Positions 1 to 11,014 are shown, counted from the first letter of the stretch. The stretch is DNA of 64,000 nucleotides from Leptobrachium leishanense (GCA_009667805.1 CM019063.1:89183877-89247876); one strand, 5' to 3'. The notes: generated by a model not told the origin, from the letters alone. A program made the numbers and translations.

Positions 1-161
1 TGCACCCTACAGGCACAGGGTGATTTCAACATAAGAGATGGCAGCGAAATAATATAGAACATGAGGCACCTCCCAAATACATTTCAGGGCCCATGTACCC
101 CAAGTTCAGAGTGACACACGTCACAACAATAAATAGAGAAAATACATACCTTGCTCTAGGC

Positions 162-245
162 CAGGGGTGGGCAACCTAATCAGTGGCCAATCATCAAGGA
201 AGAAGTTCCAAAATATCTGGAGGGCAAAAGTTGCTGACACCTAGG
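162..245. mobile_element. short hAT-like terminal-inverted-repeat remnant
   Basis: The left end reads CAGGGGTGGGCAAC and the right end, read on the other strand, begins CTAGGTGTCAGCAAC. An imperfect inverted pair beginning CAGGGGTG is typical of non-autonomous hAT elements in vertebrates. The copy is about 84 bp and has no clear 8-bp duplication, so the superfamily is inferred from the ends only. Confidence 0.4.
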
Positions 246-1605
246 CAATCCTAAACTCTGTGCACATCACCAATAACTCTATAGTTAAATTGCTCTTGCC
301 ATTGTTTCTGACACTCTGACTTTTTGGAAATCGCAAAGTATTGCTACATCCATATTCAGAGATAGGACAACCTGTTCTGCCACCAGTTCGAACTTGGATA
401 TTGCTCAAACGGATTATTTTGTATGTTTAACATATAAATATATTAAATACAGTATTATAATAAAAAACGGAATATTCTGAAAAATAAGTTTAAGGGGAAA
501 AAAAGTTTTATTTTTTTACAGGTTACATAAATAAAGTCAATAATTTGCTAAGGAATGCATAGTCATAGATAAAGAAAGGTAAGGACAAAACATATATTCA
601 ATAAAAAAGGTAACCAAAAGTGGGTGTTACCTTTTTATGATTTTGGGAAGATAATTCGTTACTTTAGTAAAGATTGAATAAACATTTGGAATCCTTTAAC
701 CAGAAAAATTTAATAATTAAATATATAACAATTATAGAAGAGAAATTCAAATAGCAGCATAATACATCATATTACTGTCTAAACAATGTGGGATAATTTA
801 ATGCAAAACACCTCCACAAAGCAACTGTGTTCGATGTTACATTTTTATTTCGTTATTGTACAAAAAACAACATTTATTATGGGATTTCAGAAACCGCAGA
901 TTTATGCCTCTATTAAATATTCAGAATCAGACCTCATTTACATAATGTTGTTACTGAAAAATGAATTTAATTAAACATTCAGTGAAAGTAAAAGTTACTG
1001 AAGATCATTAGGAAGACTTTAATTTCTAAAAACACTCATTTGGCATTTACCTTAATTAAGTGTAGTGAAAGTAAAGTTATGTTTGAACATAAGTGAAAGG
1101 CATTCAATTAGCAAACAAGAAAAATGAAATAAAAAACATATTGTTTATACACTGATCTGTTTGACTGTAACCAGAATTTTTGTTTTGATCAGTCAGATTG
1201 ATATAACAAAGAAAATGAATCTTGAAAATGAGCAAAAACATATTAATCATTCAGGAAAGCGTAGTTATAATTTCATTTTCTCTCCCCTGTACCCTCAATA
1301 TGTATTCACCAGCCTCCCATAAAAATCCATGTGTGCATACTTATATATGTATTCATAAGGCCTTTGAAGAAAAGACGCAAAGGGTATGCAAAAATGAACA
1401 TTGACATCAACATCATCATCAAACGTGATGTACAAATGTATGCATATTCAGAAATGTATAAGAATAAAGAATATCATGGTGCATTAAAAATAATGTGTAT
1501 GTTACAGTTGATCTTTTTCAAGCCTAGAGACAGAATGCTCTCTTACACTTTCTTGGCATTACTTCGGATGCACGCCTAGCACAGGGAACATTGATATAAA
1601 CACGT
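246..1605. other. AT-rich DNA without recognisable features
   Basis: The sequence is AT-rich with short homopolymer runs. The reading frames are short (about 60-80 codons), lack recognisable motifs and overlap one another, so I regard them as chance. Confidence 0.6.
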
Positions 1606-1852
1606 TTGATAGATACCAAACATAGAAATGTGTCTGTTGCAAATGAACCTCATTTCCATTTGGGCTCCAGAACATGCCCCCAAAGTTATAGCAACTTGGG
1701 CATAATGCCCAGGGTGCTAACACTTTTTAAAGCCAATTGGGGAATGTCTCCAACTTTTTCCCAGTTGATTATGCACAGAGCTCAGAAGTGTAGTAACTCC
1801 TTTTGGCCAGCAGGTGGTGATATTGGGCTGCCAAATAGGTTATTACAATAAG
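1606..1852 (-). repeat. interspersed repeat family Q, copy 1
   Basis: Read on the minus strand, this stretch contains CTGGCCAAAAGGAGTTACT, followed about 100 bp later by GTGTTAGCACC and a motif like ATAACTTTGGGGG. The same order occurs on the plus strand near 7005-7205 and 55930-56150, so this is a diverged repeat of about 230-250 bp. It has no evident terminal repeats or coding capacity, and I do not recognise the family. Confidence 0.45.
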
Positions 1853-2612
1853 AAATGCATTGAGAATATTCTCAAATATGTCTTACTGTGTAATTGATTA
1901 CAAATGATTTGCCAAAAAACCCCAAAAAACACTGGTTCCTAGTAGTGTTTTCTTGGAAAATCACCTGCAGGGTTATTCAAAGAGAATAGAAAAGTCATCA
2001 AAGTGACTTTTTGTTCTCTTCAATTCGGTGCGATTTGGCGATCCATTTTCGGCGACCCTGTGGTGTATTCTGCAAGCACCACACGGCCGTCGTAGTGCAG
2101 GGAAAAGCCGCCGCAAACCTGCCGAACACTCACCGCAAAACCCGGCGAACGCACACCGAAACCCGCAAAAACATCTGGATTAACCCCGCTGAACACGACA
2201 GAGAAATCCGAGCAGCCGCCGATCACATCGCAGAGCAGCCGCCGGAAAAACACGACACCGCAGACGAATGGAGTGAAAATAAAAACAGTACGCTTGAGTG
2301 TTTGAAAAGTGAAAAGCTGTTTGCAAAGAAACTACAGAACGAAAATGTCTGAAATTTAAATATAAGATCCAATGAATGATAATAAAAAGGGCTATTACAG
2401 AAAAAAGAAAAAACGATAAAAAAAACGGAAAAAATAATTTTGCAAAAAAATCCCGAAAAATGCCTAAAAGATCCTAAAAAAATCTATAAATAGACTTTAT
2501 ACTGCAGAATATTATAATCAACGGTTTATTAGATATTGAACTAAACATTGAAGCCTATGGGATTCGCCTGAATAAATCTGCCACATGAAACCACCGAACA
2601 GCAGGGCAATTT

Positions 2613-3985
2613 AATGAACAGAAATACAACACAGCGCTTAAAAAGACCAAAGTCCGAATAAGACAGTGGGGTAGACACCCAATATGTCCACAGGCAGATG
2701 TCGCTATCTTTAGGAGTAGATCTTCTCAAAAGTACAGATGCAGTATGAACTGTAAGGAGGAAACACAAAAAAGGAGGGACCAAAATTGCGCAGTATGCCA
2801 GTACTCAGAATGAAAGTAATGCGTATTGGTGGTAAACTCACATTCTGTGGAGCCTACAACCGGCTCTTAGGAATAAGGCGGGCTGGGACTTTATTTCAGG
2901 TGCCCATAAGACCTCCAAATGACTTCTCCGGAAATCTCAAAGATGGGAACACTGTAGAGAAATTGGCAAAAACCAAAAAGGCACCTCCTAGTGCAATAAA
3001 TCAAAAGCAGCTTTGTATTTTAGAAGAGAATTTGCCAATTCAAACTCACACTTAATTGAGCCTCTATTGGCTCCGTCACAATGCGCATAGGGAATCGTAA
3101 GGTGTTCCCCAAACCTTCTTTACAAGAGTTATGGAGGCAGACAGCAATTAGAGTTGTTCAAAAATTAAAAACATTTATTCATTTTAAAATAGATAGATCA
3201 TATCTACCAAACCAAAGACCAGGACGCGTTTCGCCTATAAAGGCTTCCTCAGCCTTTATAGGCGAAACGCGTCCTGGTCTTTGGTTTGGTAGATATGATC
3301 TATCTATTTTAAAATGAATAAATGTTTTTAATTTTTGAACAACTCTAATTGCTGTCTGCCTCCATAACTCTTGTAAAGAAGGTTTGGGGAACACCTTACG
3401 ATTCCCTATGCGCATTGTGACGGAGCCAATAGAGGCTCAATTAAGTGTGAGTTTGAATTTGGCAAATTCTCTTCTAAAATACAAAGCTGCTTTTGATTTA
3501 TTGCACTAGGAGGTGCCTTTTTGGTTTTTGCCAATTTCTCTACAGTGTTCCCATCTTTGGAGATTTCCGGAGAAGTCATTTGGAGGTCTTATGGGCACCT
3601 GAAATAAAGTCCCAGCCCGCCTTATTCCTAAGAGCCGGTTGTAGGCTCCACAGAATGTGAGTTTACCACCAATACGCATTACTTTCATTCTGAGTACTGG
3701 CATACTGCATAATTTTGGTCCCTCCTTTTTTGTGTTTCCTCCTTACAGTTCATACTGCATCTGTACTTTTGAGAAGATCTACTCCTAAAGATAGCGACAT
3801 CTGCCTGTGGACATATTGGGTGTCTACCCCACTGTCTTATTCGGACTTTGGTCTTTTTAAGCGCTGTGTTGTATTTCTGTTCATTCAATTGCCACTCGGG
3901 TATTTAGAGAAACCCCCATACACAGCATTCAGCGAGTGGGATAGACACTTTTCCGGTGGGCGCTTCACTTCCCCCCCCCTTTTTT
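2613..3985 (+). mobile_element. fold-back (head-to-head) insertion, Penelope-like candidate
   Basis: Arms of about 630 bp (2613-3244 and 3252-3885) are near-perfect reverse complements around a 7-nt loop at 3245-3251. An unpaired tail of about 100 nt follows (3886-3985). The host sequence CAGCAGGGCAATTT is repeated exactly on both sides (2599-2612 and 3986-3999), a 14-bp target duplication; the family A copy near 36400 shows the matching single-copy site. A long target duplication and a truncated inverted second copy fit target-primed retroinsertion, as known for Penelope-like and LINE elements. No reverse transcriptase or GIY-YIG domain is visible. Mirror-image reading frames in the arms are palindrome products, not genes. 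Confidence 0.65.
3223..3252 (-). ncRNA. hammerhead-ribozyme-like core (candidate)
   Basis: On the minus strand across the palindrome loop the order is CTGAGGA, a short hairpin (GCCT, loop, AGGC), GAAA, then CGCGTC. This matches the hammerhead order CUGANGA - stem II - GAAA - stem III - NUH. Stem III would be only about 2 bp, and an extra A sits before stem II. A conventional stem I is not seen because the strand before the core is the other palindrome arm. Small hammerhead variants are known in Penelope-like elements. Activity is not shown. Confidence 0.4.
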
Positions 3986-4235
3986 CAGCAGGGCAATTTG
4001 GCAACTTTTCACTGCTGGTTTTTGTTCTCTGAATAGACAAAGCATTGCTTCTCTATGGGGATTTCACTGCCCTCGAACAGGCACCGAACAGGCACTGTAT
4101 GTGCAGGCAATTCGCCAGGATTTGGCGAACTGTCTGTTCTCTGAATAGCCAAATGGCCAGGCAAGGTAACCGTACGCTGAATTTCACTGTTCGGTTACCT
4201 TTCGGTCACAATTCAGATCTCTTTGAATAACCCTG

Positions 4236-5181
4236 TTGGTAGTGAAGGGGTTAAACTCACTTTATCACACTTGGAAAACCCCTGCACTGTCTTCTTATAT
4301 ACGCATTCAGGGTCGGGGATTCAGTCTTTTCTAGTACTTAAGATATAAGCCAGCTGTACAGGAAACCAAACAATTAATTAAAGTGTCAATTAGTTTCTTT
4401 TTGCTTTACCTTTTGATCCTTTTAATTAGCCTGGAGTATGGGGCCGGGGACAGGTGGTCGATTTTTCTGCGAGCCTATGTTCAGCTTATAATTAGAACAG
4501 AGTCTAGGGCTTTTGGTCAGCTGGTGGATTTGGCTGTCAATGGTTTCTATATTGAGTTGTCTGCGTGGCTTTATGTATTGAGGTGCTGGCACATGAATAT
4601 CTGATTAGATATGTGCATTAATATGCAGGTACACAAGTACCTAACAAGCTGGCTACTGAATACTAAAACCAATTCTGCTTGAGTGAAAAGCTCACAATGA
4701 CAGATGTTCAGATACAGTTGTTATAAAGTAATCAAAATGACTCAATCCATCATAGCAGGTACAGAGAGCATCAACCACATGATAAATGTATAGTTGTATT
4801 TTAGGCGTATTTTGGATGCGTGTATGTCTCTTGTAGTCACTGAATGGAGAACTGTTTTTGGAGAAAATCCTCTTAAAAACTGAATCATATGATTTTTAAA
4901 GCCTTTCATCTTTAGACTAGGTTGAAAAATAAAATATGGCTGCGTAATACTAAACATTAAAAGATGAGTAACCTTGAAAGAACAAATGGTAATAGCTAAT
5001 GCATTGGGATAATATCCACTTCATCAACTCTGCTGTTACGGTAAAACCTTTTCACATTGGTCCAAATAATAGCAAGCCATTTTATTGTGTACACAGACAT
5101 TTTTACTATCTTTATACGTAGAGTCTGGTTCGTATAAAACACATATTTGTTCAACAAAATGCAAAACTAAAGAAATATACA
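4236..5181. other. mostly unannotated DNA with an orphan TTAA-type terminus
   Basis: The motif TTGGTAGTGAAGGGGTTAA at 4236-4254 resembles the right end of TTAA-bounded elements and recurs at 6336-6353, 7311-7330 and 8348-8367. No matching left end is evident. The rest is AT-rich and featureless. The reading frame at 4383-4604 has no recognisable domain. Confidence 0.4.
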
Positions 5182-5814
5182 TTAACCCTTTCACCACCAG
5201 AATGAGAAGCGCCCAACCTCTCTGTAACAAAGTATTCAGCAAACTTTACTGCAGTATTTTAACAACCACGAAAAGGGCAGAATACAGGGAGAGCTCTGGG
5301 GTGACTCATTACTTTACAGAGATAAGATTCATGGAGGTTTATAAAATCCCTGTACAGCACAGATACAAGGTGTTACTGTAATTTTCTTATACAGGCATTA
5401 TGCCACATACAGATATAATTTTTATATTCTACTAATATTTTTTGGAAGCTGCATTATTAATAATCTCATTATGAACACTACAAATCCCCACATGCAGGAT
5501 ATCTGACATTTGTATTTATCTTTATAACATGAGCTGGATATGGCAGAAAGGCCATTTCCGTCTGTATGCTGATAATGGAGACCCTGTGTGAAATTGTACA
5601 AGATAAGGGACACCTTCTAGAGTTTAGAACCTTTCATCCCAGCAATATTTCTGTAAAGGATAAACAAATACATGAAAAACAAAAAATAGCAAATTTACAT
5701 TATTTTAATCTTTTATCTAGCTCATTTTATTATTCTTTATGCAAAACTGTTATGTTGTACTCTATTTAATTGATGATTATGCATCCACTGTTTCAAACAA
5801 ATGTTAAGTTACTG
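5182..5814. other. possible TTAA-element left terminus and unannotated DNA
   Basis: TTAACCCTTTCACCACCA at 5182 resembles the complement of the GGTAGTGAAGGGGTTAA ends nearby and could pair with the diverged terminus at 6336-6353. Internal symmetry beyond the ends is not visible, so the pairing is speculative. Nothing else is recognised. Confidence 0.3.
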
Positions 5815-6319
5815 TAGATACTCGAGTATACCGCTAGATTTTGGTGACGTTATATTCGAGACATCTGCATCACGTGTATAAAAAAAAAAAAAACTTGCCT
5901 TGCTCTGGATCCCAAGTCTCCCAGAAGTTCCGGAAGTCTCGCTGAAGTGAATGCGGGCTCCCTGAAGGTTGCAAACACTTCCGGAACTCCCGGATTCAGG
6001 AGAGGTGAGATCCATCATGGCCAGAGGGCACACTCGGTTTAAGCACTTCGCTCGCCTCCGCCGGCCATCTAATCGCTAGTAAAGAAGGCGGATGGCCGGC
6101 GGCTTCATACTTAGTAACAACTGCAATCATTCTAGAGCAGAGCAGCCTGGCCTGAGGTGTAGCCTGACTGTTAATAGAACCTGGAAGGATTTAAATTATT
6201 TACCAGTAAGGTAAAATTTTGTTCCTCGCGTTATATTCGAGTCTTGCGTATTCTCTCATTTCCATAAAAAATCTCTATCCATCGCGTTATTTTTGGGTCA
6301 TGTTATACTCTAGTATCTA
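5815..6319. mobile_element. non-autonomous inverted-repeat DNA element (family F)
   Basis: The left end reads TAGATACTCGAGTATA and the right end is the near-complement TATACTCTAGTATCTA. A second inner pair (GTTATATTCGAG near 5849 and CGCGTTATATTCGAG near 6228) gives internal similarity. The element is about 505 bp, has a GC-rich centre and no coding capacity. The superfamily is not identifiable from the ends. Confidence 0.6.
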
Positions 6320-7004
6320 CGGGGTAATAACTTTTTTTGTAGTGAAGAGGTTACGGGCACTGTTGTACCAGTGCCACATGTCAAAACAGTAGGTCAAAAA
6401 AATAACAAATTCTAATAATACCCTACTTTTTCCATCTAAAAATACTATCAAAGGACGTTGCACTACTACATTAAAGTTTTTATGTCAAAGCTATTTATTT
6501 TCAGTAGTCTAAATTACAGTTATCTGATTCAACACTTTATGAGCCGCTAGATGTGGCTTTATGAACTATGGGAACCTGTCTTGGGAGACTGATTTCTATA
6601 GATGTACTGGGAATTACTTGTCCTAGATACTTTCGACTGGCACAATTGATACATTTGACGCAAAATTATTCAAAGATTCTGTGTTCAAAATAAGCTTTGC
6701 TCATCTGCTTCATAAAGCTAAGAGGACGTCTACAATATGCACAAAGGCGATTTTGTTTTACTATTGTAGCAAACAAATAAAATAAACCGGGTCATGAGAT
6801 CCAGCTATAAACTGTATCAAAATAGTTCCCTTTTAAAATGTGTAAATGTGGTAAAAACTAAAATTAAAATTCAACACCCTGGATGTCTAGCAATGCCTAA
6901 AATTACACAATGGTTCATGATGCCAAGAAATTTAACTTATTCACTACCATGGGATTTACCAGAAACCTTTGTCTTATCTGGGAATATTCCCAATGTATTC
7001 CTTG
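6320..7004. other. unannotated DNA with an orphan terminus
   Basis: It contains the diverged TTAA-type terminus at 6336-6353. The rest is AT-rich. The short frames near 6794-7101 have no motif and overlap a repeat. Confidence 0.4.
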
Positions 7005-7205
7005 CTGCAATAACCTATTAGTCAGATGTCTCCATCTGCTGAGCAAAAGGAGTTACTGCGGTTCTGGTCTCAGCAGAATCAGCTGGGGAGATGTCATTTA
7101 GATACATTCCCAGCTGGTTTTAACAAGTGGTAGCACCTCAGGCATCATGCACATGGTTCTAAAACTTTAGAGGATTGTTTTGGAGCACAAATGAAAATGA
7201 ATTTT
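7005..7205 (+). repeat. interspersed repeat family Q, copy 2
   Basis: It contains CATCTGCTGAGCAAAAGGAG followed by a block near GTGGTAGCACCTCAGG and a TAAAACTTTAG motif, in the same order as at 55930-56150 and in the complement of 1606-1852. Similarity is moderate, so the family is old. Confidence 0.45.
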
Positions 7206-7947
7206 GTTTTGAATAATCAAAATTACTTTGCATTGCACCTATGGAACCCAATATTGACTATCTTGATATCAGGGCTCCAGGAGGTGCCTTGCAGATCCAG
7301 GACAGTCATTTTTGGTAGTGAAGGGGTTAAGACCGAGGGAGTTATTCACAAACCCCTGTAGTTTACCGTTGTGGTAATAACGTTAAACTTCACCAATGCA
7401 GAGGAAAACGAAATCAAAGAATAGCAGGAGAATCTTCACTGATGACACTTCTATTACCACTGTTAGAGCTTCTCTTTCAGAAAACACAGACGTTTACTGC
7501 TGTTGCAAAAATGGTACACTACGGAGGTTTGTAAATAACTCTCTAAGTTTAAGGAAAAAAAAAATCCTTTTTGCTTGGGAATCATTTGAACACTGTGACC
7601 GTTACACTGTATCTTCTTTTGCAACGCATTTATAAATAATAATAATTTTAGCGCTTTTAATACGTTTTTGTCTTCTAGGAGTAATTAATTGCATTTGAAG
7701 TCAAGCTGCCTTAAACCACTCTTTCACATGTGTAAATGCGGCATTGTTTTATGTGTAGTGTTTAGCGCACTGTATTGTTATGTATGATTGTTTGGGACTG
7801 TTCATACAAATGGCCACAGTGACTGAGCACAAGAGATTATTTCCACGCACTGTACAGATACACAAATATAGGGTTTACCTTGTTTGCAGAAGCATGTGAA
7901 TTCAGGTACATGTTTGTATGTTGTGATTGATTTATTGTAGAATCATT
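7206..7947. other. unannotated DNA; orphan TTAA-type terminus at 7311-7330
   Basis: TTTGGTAGTGAAGGGGTTAA occurs at 7311-7330 without a clear left partner. The reading frame at 7396-7635 shows no domain. Nothing else is recognised. Confidence 0.4.
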
Positions 7948-8115
7948 CAGGTCTATTCAATAAAGGCGAACCTCAGGAGAATGACTGGAGAAGTGATACT
8001 TCTAGGTCAAAATAACCAAACCAGAATAATTTTCCCATTTATCTCACTTTCCAAATCGGCTATTTGGTTTAGATTGCCAATTCACCTGATTTTCACCTTT
8101 TAGTGAATAGAGCTG
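7948..8115. mobile_element. family G hairpin MITE, copy 1
   Basis: It starts CAGGTCTATTCAATAAAGG and ends in the complement (GTGAATAGAGCTG). The interior carries the family blocks for AGGAGAATGACTGGAGAAG, TTCTAGGTCAAAATA and CCAAATCGGCTATTTGG found also near 15230, 30552, 32338 and 60634. It is about 168 bp with no coding capacity. Confidence 0.6.
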
Positions 8116-8810
8116 ATAGTGTGAGTGGAAGAACATTTTTTGGAGTGTTACTCTGTGTGTGTTATAGCAAACAAATATTTTGGGGATGCTGTGCATGATT
8201 ATTACAATGTTGTATGTATATGAATATCCCTTTGCGTGTCTTGCAGGAAATATTGGAATAAGGATTCAGTGGGTTTTTATGAATTCAGTTAATCAGTGAA
8301 GTCCAGTGTGTGTACAGTGGGTCCTGCCAATGGTTTTATGGAAATCATTTGGTAGTGAAGGGGATAAAGTTAGTTTGCTTCATGAATCAAGATGAGTTGG
8401 TTAAAATTAAAGTGCTGTTTATAAGGACATTTTCGTCAGGAGGCTGGGGGGGGGGCTAACTTTAAGAAGGTCCAAGGGAAGCATAAGGGGTTATTCACTA
8501 CGCTCCAGTAGTTGCACACAACTTTGGGTATCTAAGAAAAAAGCTGGCCACAGTAGCTGCCCTAGCCAGTACATCTGGACACTCACTGCTAGAGCTGAAT
8601 GACTGCATGCATTTGTCTTTCTAGATTAGCACGGCAACATTGGGTGTCTTACAGTGACGTGCGGTGAGGTCATTGGGTGGTGAGGCACTGGCTAGTATCA
8701 GGGCCAGATATACACAGGGTTATGCAGTCGCAATTTACGCATTTGATTATCGTTATATAGGAGAATAGAGTTTCACTATTTATAAAGTTCGCATCTTTTT
8801 TTTACAGCTA
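8116..8810. other. unannotated DNA; orphan terminus at 8348-8367
   Basis: It holds a mutated copy of the GGTAGTGAAGGGG terminus at 8348-8367. From about 8653 the phrase ACGTGCGGTGAGGTCA looks like the edge of a further repeat whose far end I could not find. Confidence 0.35.
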
Positions 8811-9030
8811 AGAGCATGCACTTACAATACTGACTAATAGAGGGCGCTAATACAACTCTTACTGTAAAAAAAGTTTGCATACAGGTTTTAATCTTGTAAG
8901 AGCATGCACTTACAATACTGACTAGTAGAGGACGCTATTACAACTTACTGTAAAAAAGTTTGCATACAGGTTTTAATCTTGTAAGAACATGCACGTACAA
9001 TACTGACTAATAGAAGGCGCTATTACACAC
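8811..9030. repeat. tandem repeat, period about 85-88 bp, about 2.5 copies
   Basis: Units begin at 8811, 8899 and 8984 with AGAGCATGCACTTACAATAC or a close variant, followed by TAGAGGGCGCTA and a GTTTGCATACAGG block. Units differ by a few substitutions and by short indels (88 then 85 bp). Confidence 0.75.
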
Positions 9031-9707
9031 ATGCTGATTGCTGAGCTCTGACTGCCGCCCCCCCCCATGACTGACGAGGATAGTCACATGACTGTCCTGC
9101 ATCAATCAATCCATGGGGATCTCTGACTCCCATGGGGGGGCGTTTGTTTTTTTAAAAAAAAGAAATGCTTGACACCAATGGAGCTTTCCCATTGGCTCAA
9201 GCTTTCATTTGCTCTCAGTGCCTCTGGAGGCACAAAAGAGCATAGAACCAGCTTGAGCTTCGCAATTAGTGTAGCATTCAGCTGCGCAAATTGCGTAGGC
9301 TAGGCTGGCTCAGTGCTGCCCTGCTGTCTGTGTAGTGAATCACACACACACAGCAACTGAAAGTGTAGGACAAAAAAAAGCGGAGGACAGAGAGAAGAAG
9401 CAAGCACAGCGAGGGAGCGTGGAGCAGGTGAGTATGAGAACTTTTTTCAATAAATAAAATTTAATTTACAGTTTAAATATACACATCACTCAAGTCATTA
9501 CAGCACAATGACCACATTCATTTACTGGAATGGTAGGGGAGGCTCTGCACGTCCCTGGTGTCTTAGTATTGTTGTTTGTCTGCTAAAGAAACAGAAGAGT
9601 CGCAATGGGGGTAATCTAAAGTCCTTCAAAACCACTGGGCTTCACCCAAAGAGGATACGACGACAGAGTAATTGCAACAAAGTGCCCTGTAAAGGACTAA
9701 ACAACAA
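9031..9707. other. unannotated DNA
   Basis: It includes C- and G-homopolymer runs and short inverted blocks around CCATGGGG at 9111-9140. The reading frame at 9508-9795 runs into the inverted-repeat element downstream and shows no known domain. Confidence 0.4.
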
Positions 9708-11014
9708 GGGCTCTATTACAATCTGGGTGTTAAAACGCGGGCGCAAGGGAGGAAAAACTGCGCCCACAGTTTTCCCCCTTGCGCCCGCTTTTTAACGCCA
9801 GATTACAATGCAGGTGCAAAAAAATGCTGCCTGCATTGTAGCGCCCGTTAAAAATCAGGATGCTCGCGGCAGCACTGAGCGCAGCAGCGAGCATCCACTC
9901 ACTGTAGTCCATAGGACTCCATTGAGTTCCTCTCTGCTGGTCACGTGACCGGCCGGATCTCGCATCGCAAGATCCGGCCAGTCGGCGTAGGGATATGCAG
10001 GGAGAGACAGGGGGGACTTTTTCCCACTGTCTTTCCTAGGGATGTGCGTTTCTGGTTTCGGAATTTCGGAATTTTCACGAAATTTCCCGATTCGTGTTTT
10101 CGGATGCGGCCGAATTTCCGAAAATTTTTAGATCCGAAAATGTCAGATCCGAAACATTTTCCGAGCCGAAACGAAATATTTTCGGATTTTTCGAATGGAC
10201 TTGAAATGTGTCAAACGAGGAGAACAGACGTTCCAAAAAACGAAAATTTTCGGAAAAACGAAAATTTTCCGAAAAACGAAAATTTTCCGAAAAACGAAAA
10301 GCCGATACAAAAACCGAGCAAAGTGACACGAAAAATACGAAAAATAGTCAATATTCCGAAAAATGTACAATTCCGAAAAATGAAAATTTCCGAAATCACG
10401 AAAAGTCGATACAAAAACCGAGCACAGTGACACGAAAATACGAAAAATGGTCGATATTCCAAAAAAAAATGTACCCGAAAAACGAGCCGAACCGAATCGA
10501 ATCGAAACCGAAATCGGTCGAAACGAGCCGAATCGAAAAGTTTAAAAATCCGAAAAATCGAACCGAATCGAACCGAAAAAAAAATCGGTGCACAAGCCTA
10601 GTCTTTCCCTGCTTCTGCCGGCCAGAGGAGGCGACCGGAGCTGCGGTCCTCGTCGCGGGACAGAGGGTGAGTATAGGATTTTTTTTTTTTACTTTTTAAG
10701 CTGGTGTTAACGGATTCTGCACCAGCGGAATCAGTTAACACCAGGTCCTGGCTCTGGTTAACTTTTCGTTGACCAGAGCCAGGCGTTAATCAGCGCTGGG
10801 TCATTGTAATCCAGCGCTGATTAACACTTTGCGCTCCCCATGTTAAGTATAGGGAGCGCAAAGTGCAGTGACCTCACGCTGAGAAGCACAAGGTACCAAA
10901 CGCAAACGGGTTTTTTAACCCGTTTGTGTTTGGATCTTAATAGCCTGCTAATACCGCAGCTAACGGTAGTGCTCACGCAGGGGAGCGCTAGCGTTAGGTA
11001 TGTAATAGGGGCCC
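9708..11014. mobile_element. hairpin-rich inverted-repeat element (family J) hosting a hAT element
   Basis: The ends GGGCTCTATTACA and TGTAATAGGGGCCC form an imperfect terminal inverted repeat. Between them lie several local GC-rich hairpins: around 9729-9797 (AACGCGGGCGCAAGGG and its near complement), around 10690-10740 (GTTAAC arms), around 10780-10825 (AATCAGCGCTGG arms) and around 10825-10865 (TTTGCGCTCCC arms). No transposase is seen. A separate hAT-type element is inserted at 10037-10600. The reading frames here come from these symmetrical repeats. Confidence 0.55.
10037..10600. mobile_element. non-autonomous hAT element (family K), copy 1, with 8-bp target duplication
   Basis: The element runs from TAGGGATGTGC to GCACAAGCCTA and is flanked by the perfect 8-bp duplication GTCTTTCC (10029-10036 and 10601-10608), the hallmark of hAT insertion. 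Its interior is rich in CGAAA and TTTCGG words, including three tandem copies of an 18-bp unit around 10245-10300. The overlapping 80-160 codon frames on both strands are low-complexity products of this repeat and are rejected as genes. Confidence 0.75.

Larger units (their letters stand above)
1968..4235 (+). mobile_element. family A inverted-repeat DNA element, copy 1, interrupted
   Basis: The left end begins CAGGGTTATTCAAAGAGA and the right end is its complement, ending CTCTTTGAATAACCCTG. Both halves match the uninterrupted 0.88 kb copy at 19019-19896 (opposite orientation) and the copy at 32676-36617. No transposase is present, so it is non-autonomous. The 3-bp TAA duplication at the third copy suggests PIF/Harbinger, which is inference. 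This copy is split by the fold-back insertion at 2613-3985. The small reading frame at 2011-2352 lies in a GC-rich part of the element and is not a gene. Confidence 0.7.

Noticed and set aside
3081..3415. Two identical 78-codon frames on opposite strands
   Set aside because: They are the same sequence read from the two arms of the palindrome; no domain or start context supports a gene.
10075..10699. Several 80-160 codon frames on both strands
   Set aside because: They come from CGAAA-type low-complexity repeats of the hAT-like element.
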